From contig CACEKW010000001.1 of NCBI GenBank assembly GCA_902560185.1, positions 1 through 64,000 of the forward strand: a stretch of DNA of 64,000 nucleotides, in the 5' to 3' direction. The notes under the pieces were generated by a model, which had not been told where the DNA came from, searched no databases, and saw only the letters and a list, made by a program, of their open reading frames with translations. The position numbers and the translations under genes are program-made. The DNA is from an uncultured Pelagibacteraceae bacterium (lineage in GTDB: Bacteria; Pseudomonadota; Alphaproteobacteria; Pelagibacterales; Pelagibacteraceae). Below are positions 29,771 through 40,957 of the stretch, one piece after another (the first letter of the stretch is position 1; each line of letters begins with the position of its first letter).

Positions 29771-32428
29771 CTATTTTTTTATTTCAGCTTGAGCTGCAGC
29801 CAGTCTTGCTATTGGAACTCTGTATGGAGAACATGAAACATAATTAAGACCTATTTGTGAACAAAAATTAATGCTTTTTGGATCTCCGCCATGTTCACCG
29901 CAAATACCTAACTTGATTTTGTTGTTTTGTTTTTTTCCTTTGATAACAGCTATCTCAACTAAATCTTCTACTCCTTCATCTATGGAAATAAACGGATCTA
30001 TTGAAAAAATCTTGTTTTCAATATAATCATTTAGAAATTTTCCACTATCATCTCTACTAATACCAAAAGTAGTTTGTGTTAAATCGTTGGTTCCAAAGCT
30101 AAAAAATTCAGCATGTTTTGCAATATCCTTTGCTTTAATCGCTGCTCTAGGCAGCTCAATCATTGTTCCAACTAAAAATTCTATTTTTACTTTATTTTCT
30201 TTTTGTACTTTTCTTGCAGTATTAATTACTAGTTCTTTCATTATTTTAATTTCTGCCTCAGTCGACACAAGTGGAATCATTATCTCAGGGAATGCAAATT
30301 TTTGTTTATTTTTTTTAAGCTCTGACAAGGCTTTAAAAATTGCCTCACATTGCATTTCATAAATTTCTGGAAATGAAATACCTAATCTACAACCTCGGTG
30401 TCCAAGCATGGGATTTTGCTCATGAAGTTCATCAATTCGAGATTTTACCTCTTTAACACTTATACCAACTACTTCTGCAACCTCTGAAATTTCTTTTTCG
30501 GATTTTGGTAGAAACTCATGTAATGGAGGATCAAGTAAACGTACTGTAACTGGTAATCCATGCATAATCTTAAATATTTCAACAAAATCTTTTTTTTGAT
30601 GTGGTAAAAGCTTCAACAGTGCTTTTAATCTGTCTTCCTTAGTTTTAGAAAGTATCATCTCGCGCACAGAAATAATTCTTTCTTCATCAAAGAACATGTG
30701 TTCCGTTCTGCATAAGCCAATTCCCTCTGCTCCAAAATCTCTTGCAACTTTTGTATCTAAAGGTGTTTCTGCGTTTGTTCGAACTTTAAGTTTTCTAATA
30801 TTATCAGCCCAACTCATTAACTTTGAAAAGTCACCAGAAATTTCAGGTTTTATTGTTGGTACGCTACCTAAAATAATTCTTCCAGAGGACCCATCAATTG
30901 TGATTATATCGCCCTCTTTAATTTCCACTGAAGCAGTTTTAAAAATTTTTTTTTCATAATCAATATCAATTTCACTTGATCCTGAAACACATGGTCTACC
31001 CATCCCTCTTGCGACAACAGCTGCATGACTTGTCATTCCTCCTCTAGCAGTCAATATTCCCTTAGCAGCGTGCATACCCTGAATATCTTCGGGAGAAGTT
31101 TCTACTCTAACCAATATTACATCTTGCATCATATTATTAAGTCTTTCAGCCTCTTCAGATGTAAATACCACCTTTCCACTAGCAGCTCCTGGAGAGGCAG
31201 GTAAACCATTTGCAATTATTTCTATAGAACTTTTTTCATCCAAAGTAGGGTGTAATAATGTATCTAAAGAATTTGGATCTATTCTTAAAATTGCTTCTTT
31301 TTTTGCAATTAATTTTTCTTTAACCATATCTACAGCAATTTTAACTGCTGATTTTGCGGTCCTTTTACCTGACCTAGTTTGTAGGATCCATAATTTCTCA
31401 TTCTCAACTGTAAATTCAACATCTTGCATATCTTTATAATGCGTTTCTAATTTCTTTAAAATCTTATGAAGCTCCAAATAAACTTTTGGCATAGACTCTT
31501 CCATAGAAAGTGCTTTTACTTTTGCCTCCCATTTAGCTTTTTTCGTAATATATTGCGGTGTCCTTGTTCCTGCTACTACATCCTCTCCTTGAGCATTAAT
31601 TAAATACTCTCCATAAATATTATTTGATCCGTCTGACGGATTTCTTGTAAAAACAACTCCAGTAGCACAATCATTTCCCATATTTCCAAAAACCATTGAT
31701 TGTACGTTAACTGCTGTTCCCCACTCAGACGGTATCTGATTTAACTTTCTATAAATTTTAGCTCTATTACTTTCCCAAGATAAAAATACTGCACTTATTG
31801 CTCCAAATAATTGATGATAAACATCTTGAGGAAATTCTTTCTTAGTTTTTTCTTTAACAATATTTTTAAAGTCTTTTATCAAACCATCCCAATCATCTTC
31901 ATCAAGATCTGTATCCAGCAAAACTCCTTTAGTTAATTTATAATTTTCTATAAGTTCCTCAAAATGATAGCTTTCTACCCCAAGAACAACATTTCCATAC
32001 ATTTGAATAAATCTTCTATAACTATCTTTGGCAAATCTTCCGTTAGAGGTTTTGTTGGCTAGTGCTTTAACAGTTTTGTCATTCAAACCAAGATTTAGTA
32101 TTGTATCCATCATACCGGGCATAGATACTCTAGCACCAGATCTCACAGATAATAAAAGTGGATTTTTTAGATCTCCAAATTTTTTTCTCACATCTTTCTC
32201 AATTACCTTTAACTCTTTTTTAATTTGGTTTAGCAAAGAAGAATTTAATCTCTTTTTATTTTGGTAAAAAAGATCACAGACCTTTGTTGAAATTGTAAAT
32301 CCAGGTGGAACTGGAAGACCCATTCTTCCCATTTCCGATAAATTAGCACCTTTGCCACCTAAAAAATTTTTCGGATTTTTAATTTTTTTAGAGTCTTTAG
32401 ATTTAAAATTTAAAATTAACTTATTCAT
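29771..32428 (-). CDS. ppdK: Pyruvate, phosphate dikinase
   Basis: An 885-residue, full-length PPDK. The N-terminal ATP-grasp domain (GGKGANLSEM, 24-33; SVRSGARVSMPGMMDTILNLG, 94-114), the swivelling phosphohistidine domain with GGMTSHAAVVARG (463-475, His468) and the C-terminal PEP/pyruvate barrel with GLCRTEHMFF, LGHRGCRLG and GTNDLTQTTFG are all intact. It interconverts pyruvate + ATP + Pi and PEP + AMP + PPi, and in SAR11-type metabolism would serve PEP supply or PPi-linked glycolysis. The start overlaps the end of glyS by 8 bases. Confidence 0.96.
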   Translation of the reverse strand: MNKLILNFKSKDSKKIKNPKNFLGGKGANLSEMGRMGLPVPPGFTISTKVCDLFYQNKKRLNSSLLNQIKKELKVIEKDVRKKFGDLKNPLLLSVRSGARVSMPGMMDTILNLGLNDKTVKALANKTSNGRFAKDSYRRFIQMYGNVVLGVESYHFEELIENYKLTKGVLLDTDLDEDDWDGLIKDFKNIVKEKTKKEFPQDVYHQLFGAISAVFLSWESNRAKIYRKLNQIPSEWGTAVNVQSMVFGNMGNDCATGVVFTRNPSDGSNNIYGEYLINAQGEDVVAGTRTPQYITKKAKWEAKVKALSMEESMPKVYLELHKILKKLETHYKDMQDVEFTVENEKLWILQTRSGKRTAKSAVKIAVDMVKEKLIAKKEAILRIDPNSLDTLLHPTLDEKSSIEIIANGLPASPGAASGKVVFTSEEAERLNNMMQDVILVRVETSPEDIQGMHAAKGILTARGGMTSHAAVVARGMGRPCVSGSSEIDIDYEKKIFKTASVEIKEGDIITIDGSSGRIILGSVPTIKPEISGDFSKLMSWADNIRKLKVRTNAETPLDTKVARDFGAEGIGLCRTEHMFFDEERIISVREMILSKTKEDRLKALLKLLPHQKKDFVEIFKIMHGLPVTVRLLDPPLHEFLPKSEKEISEVAEVVGISVKEVKSRIDELHEQNPMLGHRGCRLGISFPEIYEMQCEAIFKALSELKKNKQKFAFPEIMIPLVSTEAEIKIMKELVINTARKVQKENKVKIEFLVGTMIELPRAAIKAKDIAKHAEFFSFGTNDLTQTTFGISRDDSGKFLNDYIENKIFSIDPFISIDEGVEDLVEIAVIKGKKQNNKIKLGICGEHGGDPKSINFCSQIGLNYVSCSPYRVPIARLAAAQAEIKK

Positions 32429-34493
32429 TATTTGCTTTTAATAATTGAAAATTCATAAAATTTTGAAAGGTTTTACATAACATATTTATAAGTTCCAAAC
32501 GATTTTTTCTTAAATCTTCATTATCTTCATTTACTTTGACATTATCGAAAAATTCAAAAACTTCTTTTTTTGCTCCAGCTAAGACTGATAAAGATTCCTC
32601 AAAATTTTCATTATTCTCTATATTTGAATAATACTTCTTTATGTCAGTAATCTTTTTAAACAAATTTTTTTCATAATCGCTTTTAAAAATACCAGGATCA
32701 GTTGAATTGGTTATTTCAATTTCTTTATTTTCCATTTCACTTTGAAGTATATTGGAAGCCCTTTTATAACTTGATGTTATATCTATACCAATTTGATTAT
32801 TAATGATTTTATTTACACATCTTGCTTTTTCGAAAGATGAAAACAATTTATTAGTTGAAAAATTTGAAATCGATGCCTCAATGATATCAAATCTAATATC
32901 TTTTTCTTTTAGATAATATTTAAATCTGTCTTTTAAAAAATTACTTAAATCTTTTTTTAATTCTTCATTACCAAGAGTAAAATTTTGTTCTTGATATAAG
33001 CCAATAGAATAATTCAATAAATCATTTAATTTTAAGTCTTTTTTATTTTCAATTATTATTCTTATTATGCCGAGCGCCACTCTTCTAAGTGCAAACGGAT
33101 CTTTTGAACTTGTGGGTTTTTCATCAATACCAAAAAAACCAACAAGATTATCTATTTTGTCTGTCATCGATAAAGCAATACTGAAAGGTTTTTTTGGTAT
33201 ATTTGAATCTAATCCAATCGGTAAATATTGTTCAGTTATTGATAAACAAATATCTTTATCAAAACCTTGTTGTGCGGAAAAATAGCCTCCCATAATTCCC
33301 TGTAATTCAGGAAACTCACCAACTAAATCAGAAGTTAAATCCGTTTTACAAATAGATGCTGATAACTCTACTTTTTCTTTACTAATTAATAATTCATCAG
33401 ATATCATTCCACCTAATTTTCTCATTCGCTGAACTTTATCAAAATAGGTTCCAAGTCCCTTGAAAAAATTAATTCTTTTTAGTTCAGATACCTTTTTCAC
33501 TAAATTTTGCGTTTTATCTTTATTCCAAAAAAATTCTGCATCGCTCAATCTAGCATCAACAACTCTTTGATTTCCAAGTTTGATTAACCCTTTTTGGTCT
33601 TTTTTATTTGCAACGAGTAAAAATTGATTTGTAATTTGATTATTTTTATCAATCGTAGGAAAATATTTTTGATGTGACTGCATGGTCAAAATAAGTATTT
33701 CCCTCGGGATTGACAAAAATTTTTTATCAAAATCACATAGTAAAACGTTTGGACATTCAACTAAATCTACAACCTCATCAAATAATTTTAAATTTTCTAA
33801 AATAAATAATTTTTTTTTACTTAATATCTTTGTGAATTCCTTTTGAATAATTTGTTTTCTTTTAGTTTGATCAACAATCGTTCCATGCATCTTCAAAAAT
33901 CTTTCATAAGATTTGAAATTTTTAAATACTCCTATTTTTTCTTCATAATCCTTATCAATAAAGGTCCTATTAGACGAAGTTAGATGGTAAAATTTAAAAT
34001 CTATTATTTTTTCATCAAACACTGATAAAATAGACTTTAATGGTCTTGCCCAATTAAGGTTAAATTCACCCCATTTCATTGATTTTTTCCATTGGTAGCC
34101 ACCTAACAATTTAGGAATTAAATCTTTTAACAAATCTGAAGTGTTCGATGTTTTTGAGGGTGTCTTAAAAAAGTAGAATTCTCCTTTTCCTGTATCACGT
34201 TTAATAAGTTGTTTTTTGTCAATTTTATTTGATCTCAAAAAACCCTCAATTGCTTCTACAGGAGCACAAGTTTTGGGTCCTTTTATTTCCTCAGACCCAA
34301 CTTTAATTTTTTTTTGTAAACCCTCAAATACGACAATTACTCTGTTTGGAGTTGATAGTGAAAAACTTTTTTTTGATTTTATAGATTTATTGATAAAATA
34401 TTTTCTAAATTCCTCTAAAAGTTTTTCACGAAAATTTTTTTGTAAATTAGCTGGAATTTCCTCACTAAATAATTCTAAAAAAAATTCCGCCAT
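32421..34493 (-). CDS. glyS: Glycine--tRNA ligase beta subunit
   Basis: A 690-residue beta subunit of the tetrameric bacterial GlyRS. MAEFFLELFSEEIPA is the standard N-terminus, with KSMKWGEFNLNWARPLK (about 155-171), LVECPNVLL and QGIMGGYFSAQQGFD (typical of the HD-like core) and DPFALRRVALGII as the anticodon-side region. The frame is open to 34526, but the ATG at 34493 lies 1 base after the glyQ stop and gives the family start. It partners GlyQ to charge tRNA-Gly. Confidence 0.95.
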   Translation of the reverse strand: MAEFFLELFSEEIPANLQKNFREKLLEEFRKYFINKSIKSKKSFSLSTPNRVIVVFEGLQKKIKVGSEEIKGPKTCAPVEAIEGFLRSNKIDKKQLIKRDTGKGEFYFFKTPSKTSNTSDLLKDLIPKLLGGYQWKKSMKWGEFNLNWARPLKSILSVFDEKIIDFKFYHLTSSNRTFIDKDYEEKIGVFKNFKSYERFLKMHGTIVDQTKRKQIIQKEFTKILSKKKLFILENLKLFDEVVDLVECPNVLLCDFDKKFLSIPREILILTMQSHQKYFPTIDKNNQITNQFLLVANKKDQKGLIKLGNQRVVDARLSDAEFFWNKDKTQNLVKKVSELKRINFFKGLGTYFDKVQRMRKLGGMISDELLISKEKVELSASICKTDLTSDLVGEFPELQGIMGGYFSAQQGFDKDICLSITEQYLPIGLDSNIPKKPFSIALSMTDKIDNLVGFFGIDEKPTSSKDPFALRRVALGIIRIIIENKKDLKLNDLLNYSIGLYQEQNFTLGNEELKKDLSNFLKDRFKYYLKEKDIRFDIIEASISNFSTNKLFSSFEKARCVNKIINNQIGIDITSSYKRASNILQSEMENKEIEITNSTDPGIFKSDYEKNLFKKITDIKKYYSNIENNENFEESLSVLAGAKKEVFEFFDNVKVNEDNEDLRKNRLELINMLCKTFQNFMNFQLLKANNE

Positions 34494-34494
34494 T

Positions 34495-35376
34495 TTATAT
34501 TTGTGTATCAATCCAAATTGAAGCAACAGATTTTGTAATTTCTCTTATACGTCCAATATATTCTGCTCTCTGGGCAACACTGATAGCTCCTCTTGCATCA
34601 AGTATATTAAATACATGACTTGCTTTTAAGCATTGATCATAAGCTGGGAGCGATATTTTTTTATTTATTAATGATTTAGCCTCACTTTCGAACATATCAA
34701 ATATTTTTAAAAGATTAGAAGTATTAGCATATTCAAAGTTATAAGCCGAAAATTCTTTCTCTGCTTGATGAAAAACTTCTCTGTATTCAACATTTTCGTT
34801 ATTCCAAATTAATTCATAAACATTATTTTTTTGTTGTGTGAACATACAAATTCTTTCTAGGCCATAAGTAATTTCTACTGAAACAGGTTTACATTCAAAA
34901 CCAGCCATTTGTTGAAAATATGTAAATTGAGTTATTTCCATTCCATCACACCAAACTTCCCAACCAAGACCTGCTGCGCCTAAAGTTGGACTTTCCCAAT
35001 CATCCTCAACAAATCTAATATCATGATTTTTATGATCAATGCCGATTGTAGATAAGCTATTTAAATAAAGTTTTTTTATATTTGATGGAGAAGGTTTAAT
35101 TATAACTTGAAATTGATAATAGTGCTGAAGTCTATTAGGGTTATCTCCATATCTTCCATCAGTCGGTCTTCTAGAAGGTTGTACATAAGCTGCTTTCCAT
35201 GGTTTTGGTCCAAGTGATCTGAGAGTTGTAGCTGGATGAAAAGTTCCTGCTCCAACCTCCATATCATATGGTTGTAAAATTATACAACCATGTTTACTCC
35301 AATATTTTTGGAGGTTTAAAATTGTATCCTGAAAAGTTTGAAATTTTGGTTTTTTTTTACTTTTTTTAGAGGCCAT
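34495..35376 (-). CDS. glyQ: Glycine--tRNA ligase alpha subunit
   Basis: A 293-residue catalytic alpha subunit. [20 protein letters not shown] (15-34), [41 protein letters not shown] and [20 protein letters not shown] are near-invariant family segments. The N-terminus has an additional Lys-rich stretch (KKSKKKPKF). Overlaps the sohB-like gene upstream by 11 bases and is coupled to glyS downstream. Confidence 0.96.
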   Translation of the reverse strand: MASKKSKKKPKFQTFQDTILNLQKYWSKHGCIILQPYDMEVGAGTFHPATTLRSLGPKPWKAAYVQPSRRPTDGRYGDNPNRLQHYYQFQVIIKPSPSNIKKLYLNSLSTIGIDHKNHDIRFVEDDWESPTLGAAGLGWEVWCDGMEITQFTYFQQMAGFECKPVSVEITYGLERICMFTQQKNNVYELIWNNENVEYREVFHQAEKEFSAYNFEYANTSNLLKIFDMFESEAKSLINKKISLPAYDQCLKASHVFNILDARGAISVAQRAEYIGRIREITKSVASIWIDTQI

Positions 35377-36172
35377 ATTTTTGCCAAATAGATTTTTCTT
35401 CTAATATCTTTGCGACCTGATCGACGTGATCGTTAGATGATGATAATTTCTTACTTAACCAACTTTTAGATTTTTCAAATTTTTTGATTATTACATCTTC
35501 TCCAAATTTTTCTCTCAACACTTGATTGGCATCACCTATTTCGTCAATTAATCCAAGTTCTTTGGATTTAGTTCCAGACCAAAACTCTCCGGAAAATAAC
35601 TCAACTTCTGATTTCTTTAGTTTTTCACCTCTACTTTTTTCAACAACGTTAATGAAATCTTTATGCAAATCTAATTGTATATTTTTTAATCTTTCTATAT
35701 CTTCTTTTTTTTCTTCAAGAAACGGATCGAGAGTGCTTTTATTTTTACCAGCAGTATGAACTCTTCTTTCAACTCCAATTTTTTTAATTAACTCTGTAAA
35801 ACCAAATGATGAATAAATTACACCTATAGATCCAATAATTGAACTAGAGTTTGCATATATTTCATCACCAGCACACGCAATCAAATAGCCTCCTGATGCA
35901 GCAATATCCTCTGCAAAAACTATTACCTTTTTTTTATTTTTTTTCGCTTGTTGTCTTATAAAATTAAAGATTAAGTGTGATTGAACAGGTGATCCACCAG
36001 GAGAATTAATTGTAATAGCAACACATGGTGCTTTTTTTACAGAAAAAGCCTTTAAAATTATCTCTTCTTGACCTGAAAAATCTATACCTTGTTTAAATTT
36101 ACCTACATTTCCGATAACACCAGCTAATTTAATATGAGGAATAATTTTCTTTTTTTTAAAAATTGAGAGCAT
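35366..36172 (-). CDS. S49-family signal peptide peptidase-like protease (SppA/SohB type)
   Basis: A 268-residue serine protease of the SppA36/SohB group. [16 protein letters not shown] (58-73) forms the oxyanion region, [20 protein letters not shown] (87-106) contains the catalytic Ser in ASGGY, and [14 protein letters not shown] leads to the Lys-containing segment ([16 protein letters not shown]). [20 protein letters not shown] closes the fold. There is no obvious N-terminal membrane helix, only a short hydrophobic start, so it may be cytoplasmic or membrane-associated. It degrades cleaved signal peptides or membrane peptides. First gene of the sohB-glyQ-glyS-ppdK run. Confidence 0.88.
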   Translation of the reverse strand: MLSIFKKKKIIPHIKLAGVIGNVGKFKQGIDFSGQEEIILKAFSVKKAPCVAITINSPGGSPVQSHLIFNFIRQQAKKNKKKVIVFAEDIAASGGYLIACAGDEIYANSSSIIGSIGVIYSSFGFTELIKKIGVERRVHTAGKNKSTLDPFLEEKKEDIERLKNIQLDLHKDFINVVEKSRGEKLKKSEVELFSGEFWSGTKSKELGLIDEIGDANQVLREKFGEDVIIKKFEKSKSWLSKKLSSSNDHVDQVAKILEEKSIWQKYGL

Positions 36173-36192
36173 AACAAAACTTTATAGAATTT

Positions 36193-36220
36193 TTGTATTA
36201 ATATAAAGACACCTTATAAT
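36193..36220 (+). promoter_or_regulatory. Candidate sigma-70 promoter of the polyprenyl synthase gene
   Basis: TTGTAT (36193-36198), a 16-base spacer and a perfect TATAAT (36215-36220). It lies in the 113-base divergent gap and would leave a leader of about 58 bases before the ATG at 36286. Confidence 0.55.
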
Positions 36221-36285
36221 TGAAGATTTAGGTGCGTCAATTGATAAGTATCAAAAGAAACTTATTACACTAATTTGCTTACATT

Positions 36286-37299
36286 ATGGGAAGCGTAATT
36301 CAACTTAAAAAACAAATTAATAACTCTTACTTTCAACTTAAAAACTCAGTTGAGAATAAGTTAATGCTTGTTGAAGAAAAAATTAAATCAAAACTAGATA
36401 GTAATGTTGAGCTTGTTAAAAAAATAACAGATTATCATTTAAATACTGGTGGCAAAAGGTTAAGAGCCTTATTAACTTTGGGTTCATCAAAGTTGTGTGG
36501 TTATACAAAAGGTACCAGAGATATAAATTTGGCAGCTTGCGTGGAACTAATTCATGCTGCAACTTTGATGCATGATGATGTTATAGATAATGGTTCAATT
36601 AGAAGAGGTAAAAAAACACCAAATAAAATTTGGGGTAACCACTCATCTGTTCTGGCTGGCGATTACCTTCTTAGTAGATGTTTTGAAATGATGGTAGAAG
36701 ATGAAAATATTGAAGTTTTAAAACTATTATCGTCAACATCATCAATAATTGCTCAAGGTGAAATTTTGCAACTCCAGCATAAAGGTGAAGTTGATATGCT
36801 TGAAGAAACTTATTTGAAAATAATTTCTTCAAAGACGGCTGAGTTATTTGCTGCTGCAACTAAAGTAGGAGCAATTTTATCAGAAATGAAAACTAAAGAG
36901 AAAGAAGCTTTAGAGTTTTATGGTAGGAATTTAGGTTTAACTTTTCAAATTGCTGATGACACTTTAGATTATAATTCAGAATTAAAACTATTTGGAAAAA
37001 ATATTGGTCAAGACTTCTATGAGGGAAAAATTACACTACCAATAATTCTTTTGTTTCAAAAAGCTAATAAAGATGAAAAAGAAACTCTTAAGGAATCTTT
37101 TGCAAAAGAAGAGAGAAATCAAAATGATTTAAATTATACTTTATCTTTAATAAAGAAATACGATATTATAAATAGTTGTTATCAAAAGGCCAAGCACTAT
37201 ATTAATTTGTCATCAAATTCATTGTCAGTATTTAAAGACTCTGAAGAAAAAAATATCCTTGAAAATTTAACGTCTTTTAGTTTATCAAGAAATTTTTAG
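36286..37299 (+). CDS. ispB: Long-chain polyprenyl diphosphate synthase (IspB-like)
   Basis: A 337-residue trans-prenyltransferase. First Asp-rich motif LMHDDVIDNGSIRRG (89-103) and second FQIADDTLDY (about 225-234), with GGKRLRALL (55-63). Small residues before the first DDxxD (HAATLM) and full length favour a long-chain product such as the octa- to decaprenyl side chain of ubiquinone, rather than the C15 product of the separate ispA in this window. Convergent with pdxH and overlapping it by 4 bases. The exact chain length cannot be read from sequence. Confidence 0.88.
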   Translation: MGSVIQLKKQINNSYFQLKNSVENKLMLVEEKIKSKLDSNVELVKKITDYHLNTGGKRLRALLTLGSSKLCGYTKGTRDINLAACVELIHAATLMHDDVIDNGSIRRGKKTPNKIWGNHSSVLAGDYLLSRCFEMMVEDENIEVLKLLSSTSSIIAQGEILQLQHKGEVDMLEETYLKIISSKTAELFAAATKVGAILSEMKTKEKEALEFYGRNLGLTFQIADDTLDYNSELKLFGKNIGQDFYEGKITLPIILLFQKANKDEKETLKESFAKEERNQNDLNYTLSLIKKYDIINSCYQKAKHYINLSSNSLSVFKDSEEKNILENLTSFSLSRNF

Positions 37300-37922
37300 G
37301 GGCTTAAAAGACTTTTTGTCCAATCATTATTTTCTGTTAATTTATACTTTAGTCTTTCGTGTATTCTATTATCTCCATCTAACCAAAATTCTATGCTCGT
37401 AGGTTTTAAATTCCAGCCCGACCAGTGATTTGGTCTTGGAACATTATTTTGATCTTGGTATTTATTTTTAAATTTTTCTAGTGATTTTATCAATTCTTCC
37501 CTATTGACTAATTCACTACTTTGTTTTGATGCCCAAGCCCCAATTCTACTTTCATAAGCTCTAGAATTAAAATAATCATCAGCTACCTCATCTTCTACTT
37601 GGCTCAAAGTGCCTACAATTCTAATTTGCCTAAGCAAACTTTTCCAATGAAAACACATTGTTGCATTGGGGTTTTCTTTTATTTCGTTTCCTTTCTGACT
37701 ATTAAGATTAGTATAAAAAACAAATCCATTTTTATCGTAACCTTTAAGGAGCACCATCCTTACTGATGGAACGCCTTGTTTAGTTGCAGTTCCAAGAGCT
37801 AAAGCATTTGGATCATTAATTTCATTCTTTTTTGCCTCTTCGTACCAACTTTTAAATAGTTTAAAAGGATCATCTAAATCTAGAAAGCATTTATTAAGCC
37901 CTAGTGAGTTTTTTTCATTCAT
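37296..37922 (-). CDS. pdxH: Pyridoxamine 5'-phosphate oxidase
   Basis: A 208-residue FMN enzyme that oxidises PNP/PMP to pyridoxal 5'-phosphate. PNALALGTATKQGVPSVRMVLLKG (38-61, read in pieces), FYTNLNSQKGNEI (69-81), FHWKSLLRQIRIVG and the C-terminal NHWSGWNLKPTSIEFWLDGDNRIHER follow the family closely. Length is normal. Diverges from aroC across a 33-base gap. Confidence 0.95.
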   Translation of the reverse strand: MNEKNSLGLNKCFLDLDDPFKLFKSWYEEAKKNEINDPNALALGTATKQGVPSVRMVLLKGYDKNGFVFYTNLNSQKGNEIKENPNATMCFHWKSLLRQIRIVGTLSQVEDEVADDYFNSRAYESRIGAWASKQSSELVNREELIKSLEKFKNKYQDQNNVPRPNHWSGWNLKPTSIEFWLDGDNRIHERLKYKLTENNDWTKSLLSP

Positions 37923-37955
37923 AATTTTAACAAAATAATCTATACAATATAAATA

Positions 37956-39038
37956 ATGTCATTTAATACTTTTGGAAAGGTTTTTCGTTTCACTACATGG
38001 GGAGAATCTCATGGTCCTGCAATTGGTTGTATAATAGATGGCTGTCCACCACTAATAAACCTCAATGAACGAGATATTCAGATAGAACTCAACAAAAGAA
38101 AACCTGGTCAATCTAAATTTACTACTCAAAGAAAAGAGAGTGATAAAGTAGAGATTCTTTCAGGAGTCTTTGATGGTAAAACAACTGGAACTCCAATCTC
38201 TTTAATAATTTATAACGAGGATATGCGCTCAAAAGATTATACTGATATTAAGGATAAATTCAGACCAGGTCATGCTGATTTCACTTACTTTAAAAAGTAT
38301 GGCATTAGAGATTATAGAGGTGGTGGAAGGTCTTCTGCGCGAGAGACTGCCTCTAGAGTTGCAGCAGGAGCGGTAGCAAAAAAAGTTTTGGAAAGAAAAT
38401 TAGGTAAAAAATTTAAAATTTCTGGTGCAGTTACACAACTTGGAATTCTTGGATGCGATACAAACAAGTGGGATGATAAGATAATTTATAAAAATCCGTT
38501 TTTTTGTCCTGATAAATCAATGCTTAAAATATGGGAAAAATATCTTTTGAGTATTAGAAAGGCAGGTTCATCCTGTGGTGCTATAATTGAAATTAGAGCT
38601 AATGGTATTCCTGCAGGATTGGGGGCACCAATTTACTCAAAACTAGACTCTGATATTGCATCTGCAATGATGAGTATTAATGCTGTAAAAGGAGTTAATA
38701 TTGGCTCTGGAATGAATTCCGCTCAATTGTCTGGAGAAGAAAATTCAGATGAAATTTCAAAATCAAAAAATAAATTAAAGTTTAACTCAAATAATGCAGG
38801 TGGAATTCTTGGTGGTATCTCTTCTGGTCAACAAATAATTGTTTCATTTGCTGTAAAACCTACATCATCAATTTTAAAGAGCAGAAAGACAATTAATAAA
38901 TTTGGAAAAAATACTAGAATATCTGTTAAGGGAAGACATGATCCGTGTGTTGGAATAAGAGCAGTTCCAGTGGGTGAGGCTATGCTATCATGCGTTTTAC
39001 TTGATCATTATTTATTGAATCAAGCTCAATGTGGATAA
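37956..39038 (+). CDS. aroC: Chorismate synthase
   Basis: A 360-residue FMN-dependent enzyme of the shikimate pathway, converting EPSP to chorismate. [20 protein letters not shown] (13-32), [14 protein letters not shown] (48-61), [36 protein letters not shown] (read in parts, 102-137) and [18 protein letters not shown] near the C-terminus are invariant signatures. No truncation. Convergent with dxs 5 bases downstream. Confidence 0.97.
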   Translation: MSFNTFGKVFRFTTWGESHGPAIGCIIDGCPPLINLNERDIQIELNKRKPGQSKFTTQRKESDKVEILSGVFDGKTTGTPISLIIYNEDMRSKDYTDIKDKFRPGHADFTYFKKYGIRDYRGGGRSSARETASRVAAGAVAKKVLERKLGKKFKISGAVTQLGILGCDTNKWDDKIIYKNPFFCPDKSMLKIWEKYLLSIRKAGSSCGAIIEIRANGIPAGLGAPIYSKLDSDIASAMMSINAVKGVNIGSGMNSAQLSGEENSDEISKSKNKLKFNSNNAGGILGGISSGQQIIVSFAVKPTSSILKSRKTINKFGKNTRISVKGRHDPCVGIRAVPVGEAMLSCVLLDHYLLNQAQCG

Positions 39039-39043
39039 TTACT

Positions 39044-40957
39044 TTATTTTTGTTTTTGTAAGATAATATTTGAATTTAATACATCTAAAATTTGTTCTTC
39101 AATAGAAATGCTATCTAAATTTGCGAGTTTATACATGTTTTCAGGTTTGTCTTGATCAATAAAAATATCTGGAAGTTTCATTGATCTAAATTTTAAATTT
39201 GAGTCCATTAGTCCCTTTTTTGTTAAAAAATCAATCACATGAGAACCGAATCCACCAATTGACCCCTCCTCAATAGTTACAATTGCCTCGTGTGTTGTTG
39301 CTAATTGCCATATCAAATTTTCATCCAACGGCTTGGCAAATCTTGCATCCACTATTGTAATATTAACACCTTTTTTTTTTAGATTTTCTGATGCCCTTAA
39401 ACTTTCACTTAATCTTGCACCAAAGTTTATTAAAGCTAATTTTTTTCCATCTTGAATAATTCTTGATTTACCAATCTCTATCTTTTCATTAATTGATGGC
39501 AATATTGATCCAATACCACTCCCTCTTGGATATCTAAATGCACAGGGTCTATCATTAATTTCTGTAGAAGTATTAATCATTCTTACCAACTCGGCCTCAT
39601 CACTTGCAGCCATTACAATAAAATTTGGTAGTGTTGCTAAATAAGTCGTATCGAAACTACCTGCATGTGTAGGTCCATCAGCTCCAACTAATCCTGCTCT
39701 ATCTATTGCAAATCTTACAGGTAAACTCTGTATTGCAACATCATGAACGACTTGATCATATGCTCTCTGAAGAAATGTTGAATAAATTGCTGCATAAGGT
39801 TTATAATTCTCAGTCGCTAAGCCGGCTGCAAACGTAACAGCGTGTTGTTCAGCAATACCAACATCATAAGTTCTATCTGGAAATTCTTTTCTAAAATTGT
39901 TTAATCCAGTTCCATCTGGCATTGCTGCTGTTATTGCAACAATTTTACTATCTTTTTTTGCGTGTTCTATCAGAGTATCAGCAAAAACTTTGGTATATGA
40001 CGGTATTTTACTTGAACTTTTTTCCTGTTCCCCAGTCTTTACATTAAATTTGGATACACCATGATAATGATCTTTTGCTTCTTCAGCAAAAGAATAGCCT
40101 TTTCCTTTTTTTGTTTTTATATGAATTAATATTGGACCTTGGTGTTTTGAATCCCTTGCATTTCTTAAAATTGGAATCAATGAAGAAAGATCATGGCCAT
40201 CGATAGGACCAATATAATAGAAACCTAATGAGCTAAATAAAGTTCCACCAGTTACAGCTGATCTTAATAAATCTTCAGCTTTGCCGGCTTTTGCACTAAA
40301 TCTTTTTGAAAATGCTGATGTAATCAATTTAATAGTTTCTCTTAAACTAAAATATATTTTACCAGAAAAAATTTTAGCTAAATATGTTCCCATTGCTCCA
40401 ACAGGCCTTGCAATTGACATGTCGTTATCATTTAATATCACAATCATTTTGGTCTTTGAGGCACCCGCATTATTCATGGCTTCATAAGCCATACCTGCAC
40501 TTATTGCACCATCACCAATCACTGCTATAACATTCTCTGATTTTTTTGATAATTTATTTGCCTCTGCAATTCCCAATGCTGATGAAATTGAGGTAGAACT
40601 ATGCGCAGCTCCGAAAGGATCATATTCACTTTCTAAACGCTTAGTAAATCCTGAGAGACCCCCTCCTTGCCGAAGTGTTCTTATTTTATCTTTTCTTCCT
40701 GTTAAAATTTTATGTGGATAACATTGGTGTCCTACATCCCAAATTAATTTGTCACTTGGTGTGTTAAAAATATAATGTAATGCTACGCTTAATTCTACTA
40801 CACCTAAACTAGCACCCAAATGTCCTCCAGTAACTGATACTGCATCGATCATTTCCTCTCTTAATTCATCAGCAACCTTTTGCAGTTTTGTTTCAGGAAC
40901 TTTTTTTAAGTCTGATGGAAAATTAATCTGATCTAAAAATTCGTAATTTTTTTTCAT
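39044..40957 (-). CDS. dxs: 1-deoxy-D-xylulose-5-phosphate synthase
   Basis: A 637-residue ThDP enzyme starting the MEP isoprenoid pathway from pyruvate and glyceraldehyde 3-phosphate. [20 protein letters not shown] (40-59), [17 protein letters not shown], the ThDP motif [18 protein letters not shown] (about 148-165) with [10 protein letters not shown], then [17 protein letters not shown] with the catalytic Glu and [14 protein letters not shown]. Full length. Overlaps ispA by 4 bases, in the common alphaproteobacterial order xseB-ispA-dxs. Confidence 0.97.
   Translation of the reverse strand: MKKNYEFLDQINFPSDLKKVPETKLQKVADELREEMIDAVSVTGGHLGASLGVVELSVALHYIFNTPSDKLIWDVGHQCYPHKILTGRKDKIRTLRQGGGLSGFTKRLESEYDPFGAAHSSTSISSALGIAEANKLSKKSENVIAVIGDGAISAGMAYEAMNNAGASKTKMIVILNDNDMSIARPVGAMGTYLAKIFSGKIYFSLRETIKLITSAFSKRFSAKAGKAEDLLRSAVTGGTLFSSLGFYYIGPIDGHDLSSLIPILRNARDSKHQGPILIHIKTKKGKGYSFAEEAKDHYHGVSKFNVKTGEQEKSSSKIPSYTKVFADTLIEHAKKDSKIVAITAAMPDGTGLNNFRKEFPDRTYDVGIAEQHAVTFAAGLATENYKPYAAIYSTFLQRAYDQVVHDVAIQSLPVRFAIDRAGLVGADGPTHAGSFDTTYLATLPNFIVMAASDEAELVRMINTSTEINDRPCAFRYPRGSGIGSILPSINEKIEIGKSRIIQDGKKLALINFGARLSESLRASENLKKKGVNITIVDARFAKPLDENLIWQLATTHEAIVTIEEGSIGGFGSHVIDFLTKKGLMDSNLKFRSMKLPDIFIDQDKPENMYKLANLDSISIEEQILDVLNSNIILQKQK

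Noticed and set aside
29771-34493. glyS-ppdK overlap as a novel link between translation and PEP metabolism
   Set aside because: glyQ-glyS-ppdK neighbourhood is common in alphaproteobacteria, so it is not distinctive here.
34494-34526. Extra 11 residues at the GlyS N-terminus
   Set aside because: Would overlap the end of glyQ. MAEFFLELFSEE at 34493 is the family start.
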